Shown one piece after another: positions 44,840 through 54,170 of a stretch of 62,630 nucleotides of DNA (positions are counted from its first letter, which is position 1; each line of letters opens with the position of its first letter). Position numbers and translations under genes: made by a program. The DNA comes from Flavobacteriales bacterium (GTDB lineage Bacteria > Bacteroidota > Bacteroidia > Flavobacteriales > Flavobacteriaceae), in NCBI GenBank assembly GCA_011525015.1, contig WTJC01000002.1, forward strand, positions 1 through 62,630, written 5' to 3'. The notes beneath the pieces were generated by a model, which saw only the letters and a program-made list of their open reading frames with translations, had not been told where the DNA came from and made no database searches.

Positions 44840-47255
44840 TCATTTTGGCAATGCGGTCCTCAAGAGATTCAGTAGACATGCTCGCGCGTAATCGATCTGT
44901 AATTATCGGAAAAGAGAGCGGGGTAGGATGCTCGCAATAAACAATGCACGCATGCTGTTTTGAAATTCGATCTAAGGCCAGTCGAAGTCGCCCTTCTTCG
45001 AGGTGGTGTTCAAAGGTTTCGGCGTGTGCCTGTTGGTAGAGTAAATTATCAGGCTCAAAGTCTTTAAATACCTTGTAGAGCAGTTGAGAACTACTTTGCA
45101 GGTGTTTGGTTTTTGCAGCGGCAGGATGACTGCTTAACACAAGCCCACTAATAACCGCAATATCTCTAAAACAGCGTTTGGCCATCTCATTAATATTGAG
45201 GCTTTGTCTAAGGTCAGAAACCAAATCGATAGGACTCAATAAGTTTTGTTCAAAGACCTCTTCTAAGTCAATTTTTTGATCAGAAAGCAGTTCAAAGCCG
45301 TAATCGTTATAAGCGATTGAGCAACTGATGGGCTGTAAGAGTCCCACTCTATAGCTCAATAAACTCGCAAAAGCCTCGTGCACAAAACGCCCTTCAAAAG
45401 GATAGAAGACATGATGAAAGCCTTCTTTAGTTTCAAAACATTCTACAAGAAATTCGTCCGTTTTGGGAATGATACTTTCTTTGAGCTGCTGGCTTACCAC
45501 GGGTTTCAAGGCCTGTATTTCGATAGTTTGTTCCTTGGATGTAGCGTGCAGTGAATACAGTTCTTGCCGCAGTAATTCAGAGAGGTGTGCAGTTAGCGAC
45601 AAGCGCCCTCCCATCCATGCGGGTACACGTGAGGTTTTGCGTTTAGAATTGCGCACTTTGGCCTTCATGTGACGCAGGCGGATGAGTTCTAAGGTTCTTC
45701 CGGCAAAAATAAAAACATCCCCCTCTTTGAGCTGAGAGATGAACCACTCTTCAACAGTTCCTATAAATTGGCCGTTTTGATAATGCACATTGACCATGGC
45801 GTCAGAAACAATAGTTCCGATTTGCAGTCGATGCCTCATCGCAATACCCCTGTTTTCGACTACAATTTTTCCGTCTTCAAGTCGGATTGCTTTTTTGTAT
45901 TCGTCATAACTGCTGAGGGATTGACTCCCAACAGTGATAAAATTGAGCACCCAATTCCACTGTTCATCACTTATGGCTTGAAAGCAAAAGGTAGATTTTA
46001 CCTCTTTGTAAATTTCGTCAGGATAAAAACCCGGACCAATGGCCAAGGTCAACAGGTATTGAATCAATACATCAAAGCTGTTTAAGTAGGGTATACGCTC
46101 TTCGATATGCTGCTGTTGAGTCGCCTTTTTTAAGGCTGAAGCTTCGACGAGTTCAATGGCATGTGTAGGTACAAAGTTGATTTTTGAGACCGCTCCTGGC
46201 CGGTGACCACTTCGACCTGCACGTTGTAAAAATCGAGCCACCCCTTTAGGGCCTCCAATTTGAACCACAGCTTCTACAGGACTAAAATCTACACCTAAAT
46301 CAAGACTAGAGGTGCAGACGACAGCTTTGAGATTGCCATTTCGGATGGCCTGCTCAACCCATAATCGCGTTTTTTTCTCTATACTCCCGTGGTGCATCGC
46401 AAGTTCTCCTGCAAACTCAGGAACACGCTGAAGTAATTTTTGAAACCAAATCTCACATTGAGATCGGGTGTTGGTGAAGATTAGGGTACTTTCACTGTTT
46501 TGGATGATCTCAACGACATTGTCGATTTGCTGAAGCCCCATATGTCCCCTCCACGGAAAGCGATCCATCTTTTCGGGAAAAATACTTTGCACCTCAATCT
46601 TTTTATCAAGCGCAGATTTGACCAAGACGGCCTCTTCGATATAAGCGCCTTCAGGGCCTAAAAGCACTTCTTTTGCCTGATCTATATTTCCGATGGTTGC
46701 ACTGATCCCCCAAATTCTCAATTGCGAACAGCAGTTTTTGAGTCTGGATAAAGCGAGTTCTATTTGAACTCCTCTTTTTGAACCCATAAGTTCGTGCCAC
46801 TCGTCAATCACAATAGCGCAGCAGTCTTTAAATTGTTGCTGCATCTGCTTAGAGCTCATCAAAAGGTGTAGGCTCTCAGGAGTAGTAATCAGCAAATCGG
46901 GCATTTTTTTGCGCTGTTTGGCCCGCACAGCATTAGGCGTATCTCCAGTTCGAATGCCAATACTGATGTCGAGTTTTAAATCGTCAACCACCTCCTTAGT
47001 CGAGAGTTCAATTTCTTGAGCAAGTGCTTTTAGAGGCGTAATCCACAAGGCTTTTAATCCGGATTTTTTAGATGGATGTTGACTGATTTGCTTGCAAATG
47101 GGCATCCAAAGCGCAAGGGTTTTACCGCTTCCTGTTGGGGCGTTTAGCAATCCGTGTTTGCCATTTTCAAAATGACTCCACACCTCTTTTTGAAAGGGAT
47201 GTATCTTCCAAGACTTCGCCTCAAACCAATGTTTTATGTCTTTAGTCTGCAGCAT
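44823..47255 (-). CDS. ligase-associated DEXH-box helicase (Lhr-like)
   Basis: An 810-residue SF2 helicase. The Walker A LLNAPTGSGKTLALW is near residue 40, the DEWH box VIDEWHEL near 150, ISATIGNI is motif III, and LQRAGRSGHRPG is motif VI. The Lhr-like C-terminal region follows. In this module it presumably unwinds or remodels DNA for the ligase and nuclease. It overlaps the ligase gene by 14 bases. Confidence 0.94.
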   Translation of the reverse strand: MLQTKDIKHWFEAKSWKIHPFQKEVWSHFENGKHGLLNAPTGSGKTLALWMPICKQISQHPSKKSGLKALWITPLKALAQEIELSTKEVVDDLKLDISIGIRTGDTPNAVRAKQRKKMPDLLITTPESLHLLMSSKQMQQQFKDCCAIVIDEWHELMGSKRGVQIELALSRLKNCCSQLRIWGISATIGNIDQAKEVLLGPEGAYIEEAVLVKSALDKKIEVQSIFPEKMDRFPWRGHMGLQQIDNVVEIIQNSESTLIFTNTRSQCEIWFQKLLQRVPEFAGELAMHHGSIEKKTRLWVEQAIRNGNLKAVVCTSSLDLGVDFSPVEAVVQIGGPKGVARFLQRAGRSGHRPGAVSKINFVPTHAIELVEASALKKATQQQHIEERIPYLNSFDVLIQYLLTLAIGPGFYPDEIYKEVKSTFCFQAISDEQWNWVLNFITVGSQSLSSYDEYKKAIRLEDGKIVVENRGIAMRHRLQIGTIVSDAMVNVHYQNGQFIGTVEEWFISQLKEGDVFIFAGRTLELIRLRHMKAKVRNSKRKTSRVPAWMGGRLSLTAHLSELLRQELYSLHATSKEQTIEIQALKPVVSQQLKESIIPKTDEFLVECFETKEGFHHVFYPFEGRFVHEAFASLLSYRVGLLQPISCSIAYNDYGFELLSDQKIDLEEVFEQNLLSPIDLVSDLRQSLNINEMAKRCFRDIAVISGLVLSSHPAAAKTKHLQSSSQLLYKVFKDFEPDNLLYQQAHAETFEHHLEEGRLRLALDRISKQHACIVYCEHPTPLSFPIITDRLRASMSTESLEDRIAKMIENIS

Positions 47256-48861
47256 TGTTTTGAGAATTGAGTTCTATAAGTAGGGCATTTAAATCTTCAA
47301 TAGAATTGGCTTCGTTTATGTTTTTGTCTTCGCGCCAGCGACTGATTCTCGGAAAACGCGTGGCAAACCCACTTTTGTGTCTGCTGGATTTACTGATGCC
47401 TTCAAACGAAATTTCAAAAACGTGATGAGGAGTCACCTCGCGCACAGGCCCAAAACGCTGAAGCGTATTTTTTTTGATCCACTGGTCAAGGGCCTTTATT
47501 TCGGCATCGGTTAGGCCAGAGTAGGCTTTGGCAAAGGTGACCAGATAGCGCTCTCCATCTTCGTTTTCTTGCCAAAGGGCAAAGGTGTAGTCAGTGTACA
47601 GATTAGACCTGCGCCCGTGACCTCGCATGGCGTAAGTGAGTACGGCGTCGACTTGTAGTGGTTCTACCTTGTGTTTATACCAAATTCCTTTTTTACGGCC
47701 AACCCCATAGGGAGCATCCATCTTTTTAAGCATCAAACCTTCGGATCGTTGTGCTCGTGCATCAGATCGAAGGGCTTCTACCTCAGCCCAAGAAGAGGCT
47801 TCAAGTCGCTTTGAACACAACAGCGGCATTTCAAAATCTAAAGATTCTAACAAAGCTCTCCGCTCTGCGTATGACTTTTGGCGGATGTCTTCGCCTTGAT
47901 ATTCTAACAAGTCGTAGGCCATGAGTACAACAGGATATTCCTTTAGGGTTTTTTGGCTCACCTTTTTGCGACCGATGCGTTTTTGAAGGCTGCCAAATTC
48001 TTGAATTCCCTCTTCATTATAGCACAACAATTCGCCGTCTATGACCAAATGTTCGTTTGGATAGCGCTCTTTTAACGCTTCTAATTCTGGAAATTGATCA
48101 GTGATTAACTCTTCTCCCCTTGACCAGATAAAAAGATTTCCTCCTCTTAAAATGAGTTGAGCGCGTATGCCGTCCCATTTGTATTCAACAGCCCAATCCT
48201 TCAGATTTCCGAGTTCTTCAAGAGGAGATTCTACGGCATAGGCCAAAAAGAAAGGGTAGGGTTTAGAGGTGTCTTCGCCTTCTTTGGGGTCTAGAATAAG
48301 CTCTTGAAAACTGCTGTTTTGCGGGCTCCAATTTCCCATTAATTTGTAAGCGAGTTGGTCTACGGGAATACCGGTAGCTTTTTCAAGCGCTCTTGTCATT
48401 AACTTTTGACTCACCCCGATGCGAAATCCGCCGGTGAGGAGTTTGTTAAACACGAAGCATTCGTAGAAGTCTAATTGCTTCCACTGTTTAATCAGGTAGG
48501 CTCTTTTTTCATCATCTGTTTTTTCTTTAAGCGCGATGAGTTCGTGAATCACTTCGTGTAGTTTTTGCTCGTGTGTCGCTTTTTGTTTTTGAAAAAACAG
48601 GGCGATGGTTTCAGCCAGGTCTCCTACAATGTGATAGGTCTCATCGAATAGCCAGGTGGGTACGCCTGTTTCTTCTGCGGCCCAGCTTCGCATGAGTGTT
48701 GTGCTGAGCGGTCTTTTTGGCCTGCGATGTGAAAGTAGGGCCACGGTCCAAATCTTATCCAAATCATCAGCCGAATTGAAGTAAGCTGCAAGAGCCTCAA
48801 TCTTTGGATTGATTTTGGTGGTTTGATCCAGTTCTTTTATGAGTGCTGCAAAGGCTTTCAT
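47242..48861 (-). CDS. ATP-dependent DNA ligase (module type)
   Basis: A 539-residue ligase. The nucleotidyl-lysine is Lys228 in EYKWDGIRAQL (KxDG), followed by VIDGELLC, EGLMLKKMDAPYGVG and WYKHKVEPLQVDAV. An N-terminal DNA-binding domain precedes the core and an OB domain follows. Most bacteria use an NAD-dependent ligase for replication, so this one is likely a repair enzyme. Its start is coupled to the exonuclease stop by TAATG. Confidence 0.95.
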   Translation of the reverse strand: MKAFAALIKELDQTTKINPKIEALAAYFNSADDLDKIWTVALLSHRRPKRPLSTTLMRSWAAEETGVPTWLFDETYHIVGDLAETIALFFQKQKATHEQKLHEVIHELIALKEKTDDEKRAYLIKQWKQLDFYECFVFNKLLTGGFRIGVSQKLMTRALEKATGIPVDQLAYKLMGNWSPQNSSFQELILDPKEGEDTSKPYPFFLAYAVESPLEELGNLKDWAVEYKWDGIRAQLILRGGNLFIWSRGEELITDQFPELEALKERYPNEHLVIDGELLCYNEEGIQEFGSLQKRIGRKKVSQKTLKEYPVVLMAYDLLEYQGEDIRQKSYAERRALLESLDFEMPLLCSKRLEASSWAEVEALRSDARAQRSEGLMLKKMDAPYGVGRKKGIWYKHKVEPLQVDAVLTYAMRGHGRRSNLYTDYTFALWQENEDGERYLVTFAKAYSGLTDAEIKALDQWIKKNTLQRFGPVREVTPHHVFEISFEGISKSSRHKSGFATRFPRISRWREDKNINEANSIEDLNALLIELNSQNNAAD

Positions 48862-49853
48862 TACTCGTTGTCGGTTTCTTCAAATTGCGTTTTTTCAGTG
48901 CGGGCATCATAACCTTGTTCGCTGAGGTATTTTGCAAAAAGATCAGTGTAGCCATGGGTGCAAATCACCTTTTCTGCGCCTGTAGCTTTGATGGATTGTA
49001 AAAGCTCATCCCAATCACAGTGATCGCTAATAACAAAGCCACGGTCGATTGAACGTCGACGTTTGTTTCCGCGAATGGCCATCCATCCACTTGCACTTGC
49101 ATCGGTATAGGGCTGGCATTTCTTAAGCCAACTCCCGTTTTGAACGGCTGCTGGGGTAATGATAAGAGCGCCTTGAATGTCTTCTTTTTTGACCTCTTTG
49201 GTCAAGATGGTATAGGGCGGAAGGGTCTTAAATTCAGCAATGATATCGTTCATAGCGCCCACAGCAGGATGCACAAAAATTTTACCGATATCGGGGTTTA
49301 AGTGTTTGAGTATGCGTTGTGCCTTGCCTAAACTATAGGCGAAAACCACAGAATTCAATCCGTTTTGTTGATTATCGAACCACCACCTATTGATCTCATC
49401 GTGAATTTCTTTGGGGTCTGGCCATTTAAAAGCGGGAATGCCGAAGGTGCACTCTGTAATAATCGCATGGCATTTTTGAGGTACAAAGGCATCAGAAATT
49501 CCGTCGTAATGCGCTTTGTAATCGCCTGTAAAAACCCAGCGTTCTCCTTTATAACTCACTAAAATTTGTGAGGAGCCCACGATATGACCTGCAGGATGCA
49601 ATTCAAAATCAACCCCGTTGACCGTAAATCGCTCGCCCCAACCTACACTGCTGGCATTGATGGCTCCAAGTCTTTTTTTAATGATGGGCAGATTGTAGTG
49701 GTGGGTGATGTATTTCTGATGTCCGTATCTCGAGTGATCGGCATGGCCATGCGAAATAATGGCGTGGTCTACCGGTCTCCACGGGTCGAGATAAACCCCA
49801 GCCTGAGCACAGTAAATCCCCTTAGAAGTAAATTGAAGCAAAGGAGTTTTCAT
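48861..49853 (-). CDS. ligase-associated metallo-beta-lactamase-fold exonuclease
   Basis: First gene of the four-gene module, 330 residues. The HGHADHSRYGH motif (HxHxDH) near residues 35-45 is the beta-CASP/metallo-beta-lactamase zinc site, followed by HPAGHIVGSSQ, FTGDYKAHYDG and a C-terminal ISDHCDW. By analogy with Artemis/SNM1-type nucleases it would process ends before ligation. Confidence 0.93.
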   Translation of the reverse strand: MKTPLLQFTSKGIYCAQAGVYLDPWRPVDHAIISHGHADHSRYGHQKYITHHYNLPIIKKRLGAINASSVGWGERFTVNGVDFELHPAGHIVGSSQILVSYKGERWVFTGDYKAHYDGISDAFVPQKCHAIITECTFGIPAFKWPDPKEIHDEINRWWFDNQQNGLNSVVFAYSLGKAQRILKHLNPDIGKIFVHPAVGAMNDIIAEFKTLPPYTILTKEVKKEDIQGALIITPAAVQNGSWLKKCQPYTDASASGWMAIRGNKRRRSIDRGFVISDHCDWDELLQSIKATGAEKVICTHGYTDLFAKYLSEQGYDARTEKTQFEETDNE

Positions 49854-49988
49854 AGCGAGTTGAAGTTACAACAAATCTCCATAATCGCTTGAGATTAGAC
49901 GAGTTCGAAAAGCAGTGCTCTAACATTTTATGACCAAAATGTGAGTTCTGTTTAATACCTTTCGTATTTCATTTATATCTAGATATTT

Positions 49989-50486
49989 TTGCGCGTGGAA
50001 TTTAAAATTGAAAATGCTGTAGTCTCTGATGTCTCCCAAATTCTAAGTCTAATCAAAGAATTAGCTGAATTTGAGAACGAACCTGAGCAAGTAGAAATTA
50101 CCGAAGAAGAACTGCGCAATGATGGTTTTGGAAGCAATCCACTCTACCATTGTTTTGTAGCGAGAGACCCAAAAACGGCTGACTTATTGGGTATGGCCTT
50201 GGTTTACTTTCGGTATTCCACTTGGAAAGGTAAGAGCATTCATCTCGAAGATCTTATTGTAAAAAAAGAGGTCAGGGGAAATGGAATTGGTACGGCACTC
50301 TTGGATCACGTGACATCCTACGCACATCAAATGGGCGTTAGACGTCTGTGTTGGGAAGTGCTCGACTGGAATACACCAGCCATTGAGTTGTACGAATCCA
50401 AAGGAGCCCAATTCTTGAAGAACTGGCACATTGTTCAAATGGATCAGCAAACTATAGCGCAAAATGCCCAAAAGGCAAATGAGTAA
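49989..50486 (+). CDS. GNAT-family N-acetyltransferase (diamine type)
   Basis: A 165-residue acetyltransferase resembling the spermidine/diamine N-acetyltransferase branch: EFENEPEQVEITEEELRNDGFG and acetyl-CoA-binding VRGNGIGTALL, followed by CWEVLDWNTPAIELYESKGA. The given start is TTG; GTG six bases later (MEFKIENA) is equally plausible. Its TAA is directly followed by the ATG of the aspartate kinase gene. Confidence 0.87.
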   Translation: MRVEFKIENAVVSDVSQILSLIKELAEFENEPEQVEITEEELRNDGFGSNPLYHCFVARDPKTADLLGMALVYFRYSTWKGKSIHLEDLIVKKEVRGNGIGTALLDHVTSYAHQMGVRRLCWEVLDWNTPAIELYESKGAQFLKNWHIVQMDQQTIAQNAQKANE

Positions 50487-51776
50487 ATGAGAATATTTAA
50501 GTTCGGGGGAGCTTCAGTCAAAGATGCAGCTGGCGTTCAAAACCTCGTTAAAGTTTTAAGGCATCAGGGAATCGAAAACACCACATTGGTCGTTTCTGCA
50601 ATGGGTAAAACCACAAACGCCATGGAAGAAGTGGTCTCTTCGTATTTAAAAGCCAAGACCTCAAAGCAACCCACCCAAGAAGTAGTAACCAAAGCACTGG
50701 CGCCCTCAAGGGCTTTTCACCAGCAAATTGTCAAAGAACTCTTCAATGGAGAATCCTCCGATGTCATGGTTCAGGTCAACCTTTTATTCGACGAAATCAG
50801 TGGATTTTTGGCCTGGAATAAATCTTTGAAAAAGGCCTTTGTATACGATCAAATCGTAGGTTACGGCGAATTGCTATCCACCACCATAATAAGTGCTTAT
50901 CTCACCAAAGAAAAAATTGAGAATCAATGGATTGATGTTCGTGAGCTCATCAAAACAGATCAAAATTACAGAGATGCAAAAGTAAATTGGACACTGACCG
51001 AACAACAGATTCAGCAGCATATAGGTCAAAAGCAAAACACTCTTTTTATCACTCAAGGATTTTTGGGCAGTGATCAACATAATTTTACCACAACCTTAGG
51101 CAGAGAAGGTTCAGATTATACAGCAGCGATTTTAGCCTATGCCTTAAATGCGGATGCTGTAAGTATTTGGAAAGACGTGCCGGGTGTGCTCAATGCAGAT
51201 CCCAGGTATTTTGAACAAACTGAACTCTTAAATCAGATCTCTTATCGAGAAGCCATTGAATTGGCTTTTTACGGTGCCACGGTCATTCACCCAAAAACAC
51301 TTCAACCCCTACAGCGAAAATCCATTCCGCTAATAGTTCGAAGTTTTTCAGATTTAGATAATCCAGGAACTAAAGTGTCTCACGGGCTGACCCTAGACCC
51401 CATGACACCTTGCTACATTTTAAAGCGCAATCAGGTGCTGTTACAACTCGCAACCCAGGATTTTTCATTTATGGTTGAAGAACACTTTAGCGCCTTGTTT
51501 AAACTCTTTGCCAAGCACCGACTCAAGGTAGATTTAATTCAAAATTCAGCCATCAGTTTTAGTGTTTGTCTCGACAACAGGTTTGAAGGTTTTCAACAAC
51601 TTTTACCTGATTTAGAACAAGAGTTTAAGGTGCAATACCAGCAGAATGTTTTGCTTTATACCATTCGACATGCCAATGAAGACTCGACCAAAACAGTGCT
51701 TCAAAAAAATGATAAGGTTTTGGTAGAACAGCGCAACGGAGAAACTTTACAATTGGTGGTAAAGCAAGAAGCTTAA
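50487..51776 (+). CDS. aspartate kinase
   Basis: A 429-residue kinase phosphorylating aspartate, the first step toward lysine, threonine and methionine. FKFGGASVKDA at residues 4-14, TLGREGSDYTAAILA and SIWKDVPGVLNADPR mark the active site. The C-terminal part is an ACT-type regulatory region (from about 310). The gene begins directly at the preceding GNAT stop, so they are co-transcribed. Confidence 0.92.
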   Translation: MRIFKFGGASVKDAAGVQNLVKVLRHQGIENTTLVVSAMGKTTNAMEEVVSSYLKAKTSKQPTQEVVTKALAPSRAFHQQIVKELFNGESSDVMVQVNLLFDEISGFLAWNKSLKKAFVYDQIVGYGELLSTTIISAYLTKEKIENQWIDVRELIKTDQNYRDAKVNWTLTEQQIQQHIGQKQNTLFITQGFLGSDQHNFTTTLGREGSDYTAAILAYALNADAVSIWKDVPGVLNADPRYFEQTELLNQISYREAIELAFYGATVIHPKTLQPLQRKSIPLIVRSFSDLDNPGTKVSHGLTLDPMTPCYILKRNQVLLQLATQDFSFMVEEHFSALFKLFAKHRLKVDLIQNSAISFSVCLDNRFEGFQQLLPDLEQEFKVQYQQNVLLYTIRHANEDSTKTVLQKNDKVLVEQRNGETLQLVVKQEA

Positions 51777-51809
51777 AACGTACTTTTGTCGGTGAAAAAT
51801 CGATAAGAG

Positions 51810-53618
51810 ATGAACCTTATAACAGCCAGAGAAGTAGCCCAAGTACTTCAGCTCTCAAAATGGGGTTATATCGGAATTGGTGTCGCTTGGTGTTTTATGC
51901 GCATCACCAAACTAAGCGGTATTAATAGGGTCTATCGAAAGACAAAACACCTCGACACCTCTTCTTTTTTAGAGGCCTTATTGCTTCATTACAACATTAA
52001 ATTTGAGTACGATGCTGAGGAGCTCAAGCGCATTCCTGCTACGGGGCCTTTTATCAGCATATCCAATCATCCCTTAGGGGGAATAGACGGTATCTTACTC
52101 ATGAAATTAGTCTTAGATCGAAGAAGTGATTATAAGATTATCGCTAATTTTCTTCTGCAGCGCATTCGTCCGTTACGTTCATATATTATGGCCGTCAATC
52201 CTTTTGAGCAACATCGAGATGCCAAAAGCAGTGTGATCGGCTTTAAACAAGCCTTGCTGCACCTTAAAGAAGGCAAGCCCTTGGGTGTGTTTCCCGCAGG
52301 AGAAGTATCCACCTATAAGGAAGATAAATTGTTGGTGGATAAGCCGTGGGAAGAGGCGGTAATCAAATTAATTCGAAGGGCAGAAGTTCCTGTGATACCC
52401 ATCTATTTTCACGCGCGAAACAGTCGGTTTTTTTACCGACTATCTAAGATTAGCCCCTTATTGCGAACGGCTAAATTGCCTTCGGAACTCTACAGTCAGA
52501 AACGACGCCCTATCATTGTTCGCATTGGAGCCCCAATAAGTGTGGCCGCCCAAAAAGAAGCGGAATCATTGGAGCAGTATACCGAACTGCTTCGACGTAA
52601 AACCTATTTGTTGTCGAATGTCTATCAAAAAGGGAGATTAATTGACAAGGTGCCTAAGACCCTCAAATTACCTCGCCCGCAAAAAAAGATAATTGATGCG
52701 GTTCCACAAGATGTTCTTCAAAAAGAAATCGAACACTTAAGGGCAGCCCAAAAAATGTTACTTGAACACAGACATTTTCAAGTGTATCTGGCTCAAGAGG
52801 CTGAAATGCCAAATGTACTACTTGAAATTGGCCGACAGCGAGAAGTGACCTTTAGAGCGGTTGGTGAGGGAACCAATAAGGCGCTTGATTTAGATGTTTT
52901 TGACAGCTACTACCATCACCTTTTTTTGTGGGATGATAGTGAAAAAACAATAGTTGGTGCTTATCGTATGGGTTTGGGCGCAGACATATACGCTTCTTAC
53001 GGCATACAAGGTTTTTACCTTTCTGATTTATTTCGATTTGAACCAGAATTGCATCAATTGATGTCTCAAACCATAGAAATGGGACGTGCCTATATCGCCC
53101 AAGCCTATCAGCAAAAACCAATGCCTCTATTTTTGTTGTGGAAGGGGATTATTCACACCACATTGCTGCACCCGAACCACAAATACCTCATGGGTGGGGT
53201 CAGTATAAGCAATCAGTTTTCGAACTTTTCAAAGTCTTTGATGATTGAATTTATGAGATCTCACTATTGGGATGCCTTTGTCGCACAGTACATACGCCCG
53301 AAAAAAGAATTTAAGGTGCGCTTGAAAGCCGAAGACAAGGAATTCGTTTTTGACAGTACCAAGGCCGACCTCAATAAATTTGATCGACTTATCGCTGAGG
53401 TTGAACCTGGAAATCTTCGTCTACCTGTTTTGATCAAAAAGTACATCAAGCAAAATGCGAGGGTAGTGGCCTTTAACGTAGATCCATTATTTAACAATGC
53501 TGTAGACGGATTGATGTACATTAAGGTGTCTGATATTCCTGAAGAAACGGTTCGCCCCGTGATGGAAGAATTTCAGAAAAAGGTAGAGCAGCTGTCTAAA
53601 GAATTAGCAACATCCTGA
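51810..53618 (+). CDS. bifunctional OlsF-like acyltransferase (ornithine/amino lipid synthesis)
   Basis: A 602-residue two-domain protein. The N-terminal half (about residues 60-280) is a PlsC-type O-acyltransferase with SNHPLGGIDG and FPAGEVSTY. The C-terminal half (about 330-510) is an OlsB-type N-acyltransferase, seen in REVTFRAVGEGTN, DLDVFDSYYHHLFLWD and VGAYRMG. The fusion fits OlsF, which makes ornithine or other aminoacyl lipids, known to substitute for phospholipids under phosphate stress. It lies 33 bases after aspartate kinase; the end overlaps DUF6428 by 15 bases. Confidence 0.88.
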   Translation: MNLITAREVAQVLQLSKWGYIGIGVAWCFMRITKLSGINRVYRKTKHLDTSSFLEALLLHYNIKFEYDAEELKRIPATGPFISISNHPLGGIDGILLMKLVLDRRSDYKIIANFLLQRIRPLRSYIMAVNPFEQHRDAKSSVIGFKQALLHLKEGKPLGVFPAGEVSTYKEDKLLVDKPWEEAVIKLIRRAEVPVIPIYFHARNSRFFYRLSKISPLLRTAKLPSELYSQKRRPIIVRIGAPISVAAQKEAESLEQYTELLRRKTYLLSNVYQKGRLIDKVPKTLKLPRPQKKIIDAVPQDVLQKEIEHLRAAQKMLLEHRHFQVYLAQEAEMPNVLLEIGRQREVTFRAVGEGTNKALDLDVFDSYYHHLFLWDDSEKTIVGAYRMGLGADIYASYGIQGFYLSDLFRFEPELHQLMSQTIEMGRAYIAQAYQQKPMPLFLLWKGIIHTTLLHPNHKYLMGGVSISNQFSNFSKSLMIEFMRSHYWDAFVAQYIRPKKEFKVRLKAEDKEFVFDSTKADLNKFDRLIAEVEPGNLRLPVLIKKYIKQNARVVAFNVDPLFNNAVDGLMYIKVSDIPEETVRPVMEEFQKKVEQLSKELATS

Positions 53619-54089
53619 ACCCGGAGCACAACTCTCTTGAATTGTACTCGCTGGAATTTCAACTCCACACACATCTTTGGCTTTGCAATCAGAGGCCACT
53701 TCTCCCAATTGTAGTATTAGTTTTTGATCTGTTGCAAGCATTGCTGAGATTTTTTGAATAGCGGTGTGAAAACGAGCATTTCCATATTCTATTTTTAATT
53801 CGGCCTTTGAATCAAAATACTGTGCCTCTTGAACCCTTTTCATAATCTGTATGGCTTTGGTCACGCGCATTATTCGTTTTTCTCGGTTGGGATTTGGATC
53901 TTCCCAAAGTTGAATGATGACCTCAGTCCACTGATGTTTCTTACCTCCGCAGTCTACACTTTCAACCGTGCAGTTTTTAACCTCCGTAATGTGAAAATCA
54001 ATTTCTGCATAAGCATTCGGATAATATTCAACGCCTAATATTTTTCCCCTATTGAGCTCTAATTGAGCTAAAAAATGTTCTAAAGTCAT
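53604..54089 (-). CDS. DUF6428 protein with cysteine-rich tail
   Basis: A 161-residue protein of the DUF6428 family, unknown in function. The N-terminal two-thirds has only two cysteines (NCTVESVDCGG), while the tail has ASDCKAKDVCGVEI and ends SCAPGSGCC. A CxxxxxCC end is typical of metal or arsenic/thiol-binding tails. Family members occur near arsenic-resistance genes in some relatives, but none is seen here. Confidence 0.83.
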   Translation of the reverse strand: MTLEHFLAQLELNRGKILGVEYYPNAYAEIDFHITEVKNCTVESVDCGGKKHQWTEVIIQLWEDPNPNREKRIMRVTKAIQIMKRVQEAQYFDSKAELKIEYGNARFHTAIQKISAMLATDQKLILQLGEVASDCKAKDVCGVEIPASTIQESCAPGSGCC

Positions 54090-54170
54090 CTCGTTTCAAA
54101 TTCATCGTAAAATTACGATGAATTGCTTTATTTTCAAAAGTGTAAATTCGTAAATACTAATCAATATTTG

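Noticed and set aside
49975-49991. Palindrome ATATCTAGATAT and TATTTTTG as a GNAT promoter
   Set aside because: The -7-like word ends on the possible TTG start codon, which leaves no room for a leader; likely chance in AT-rich DNA.
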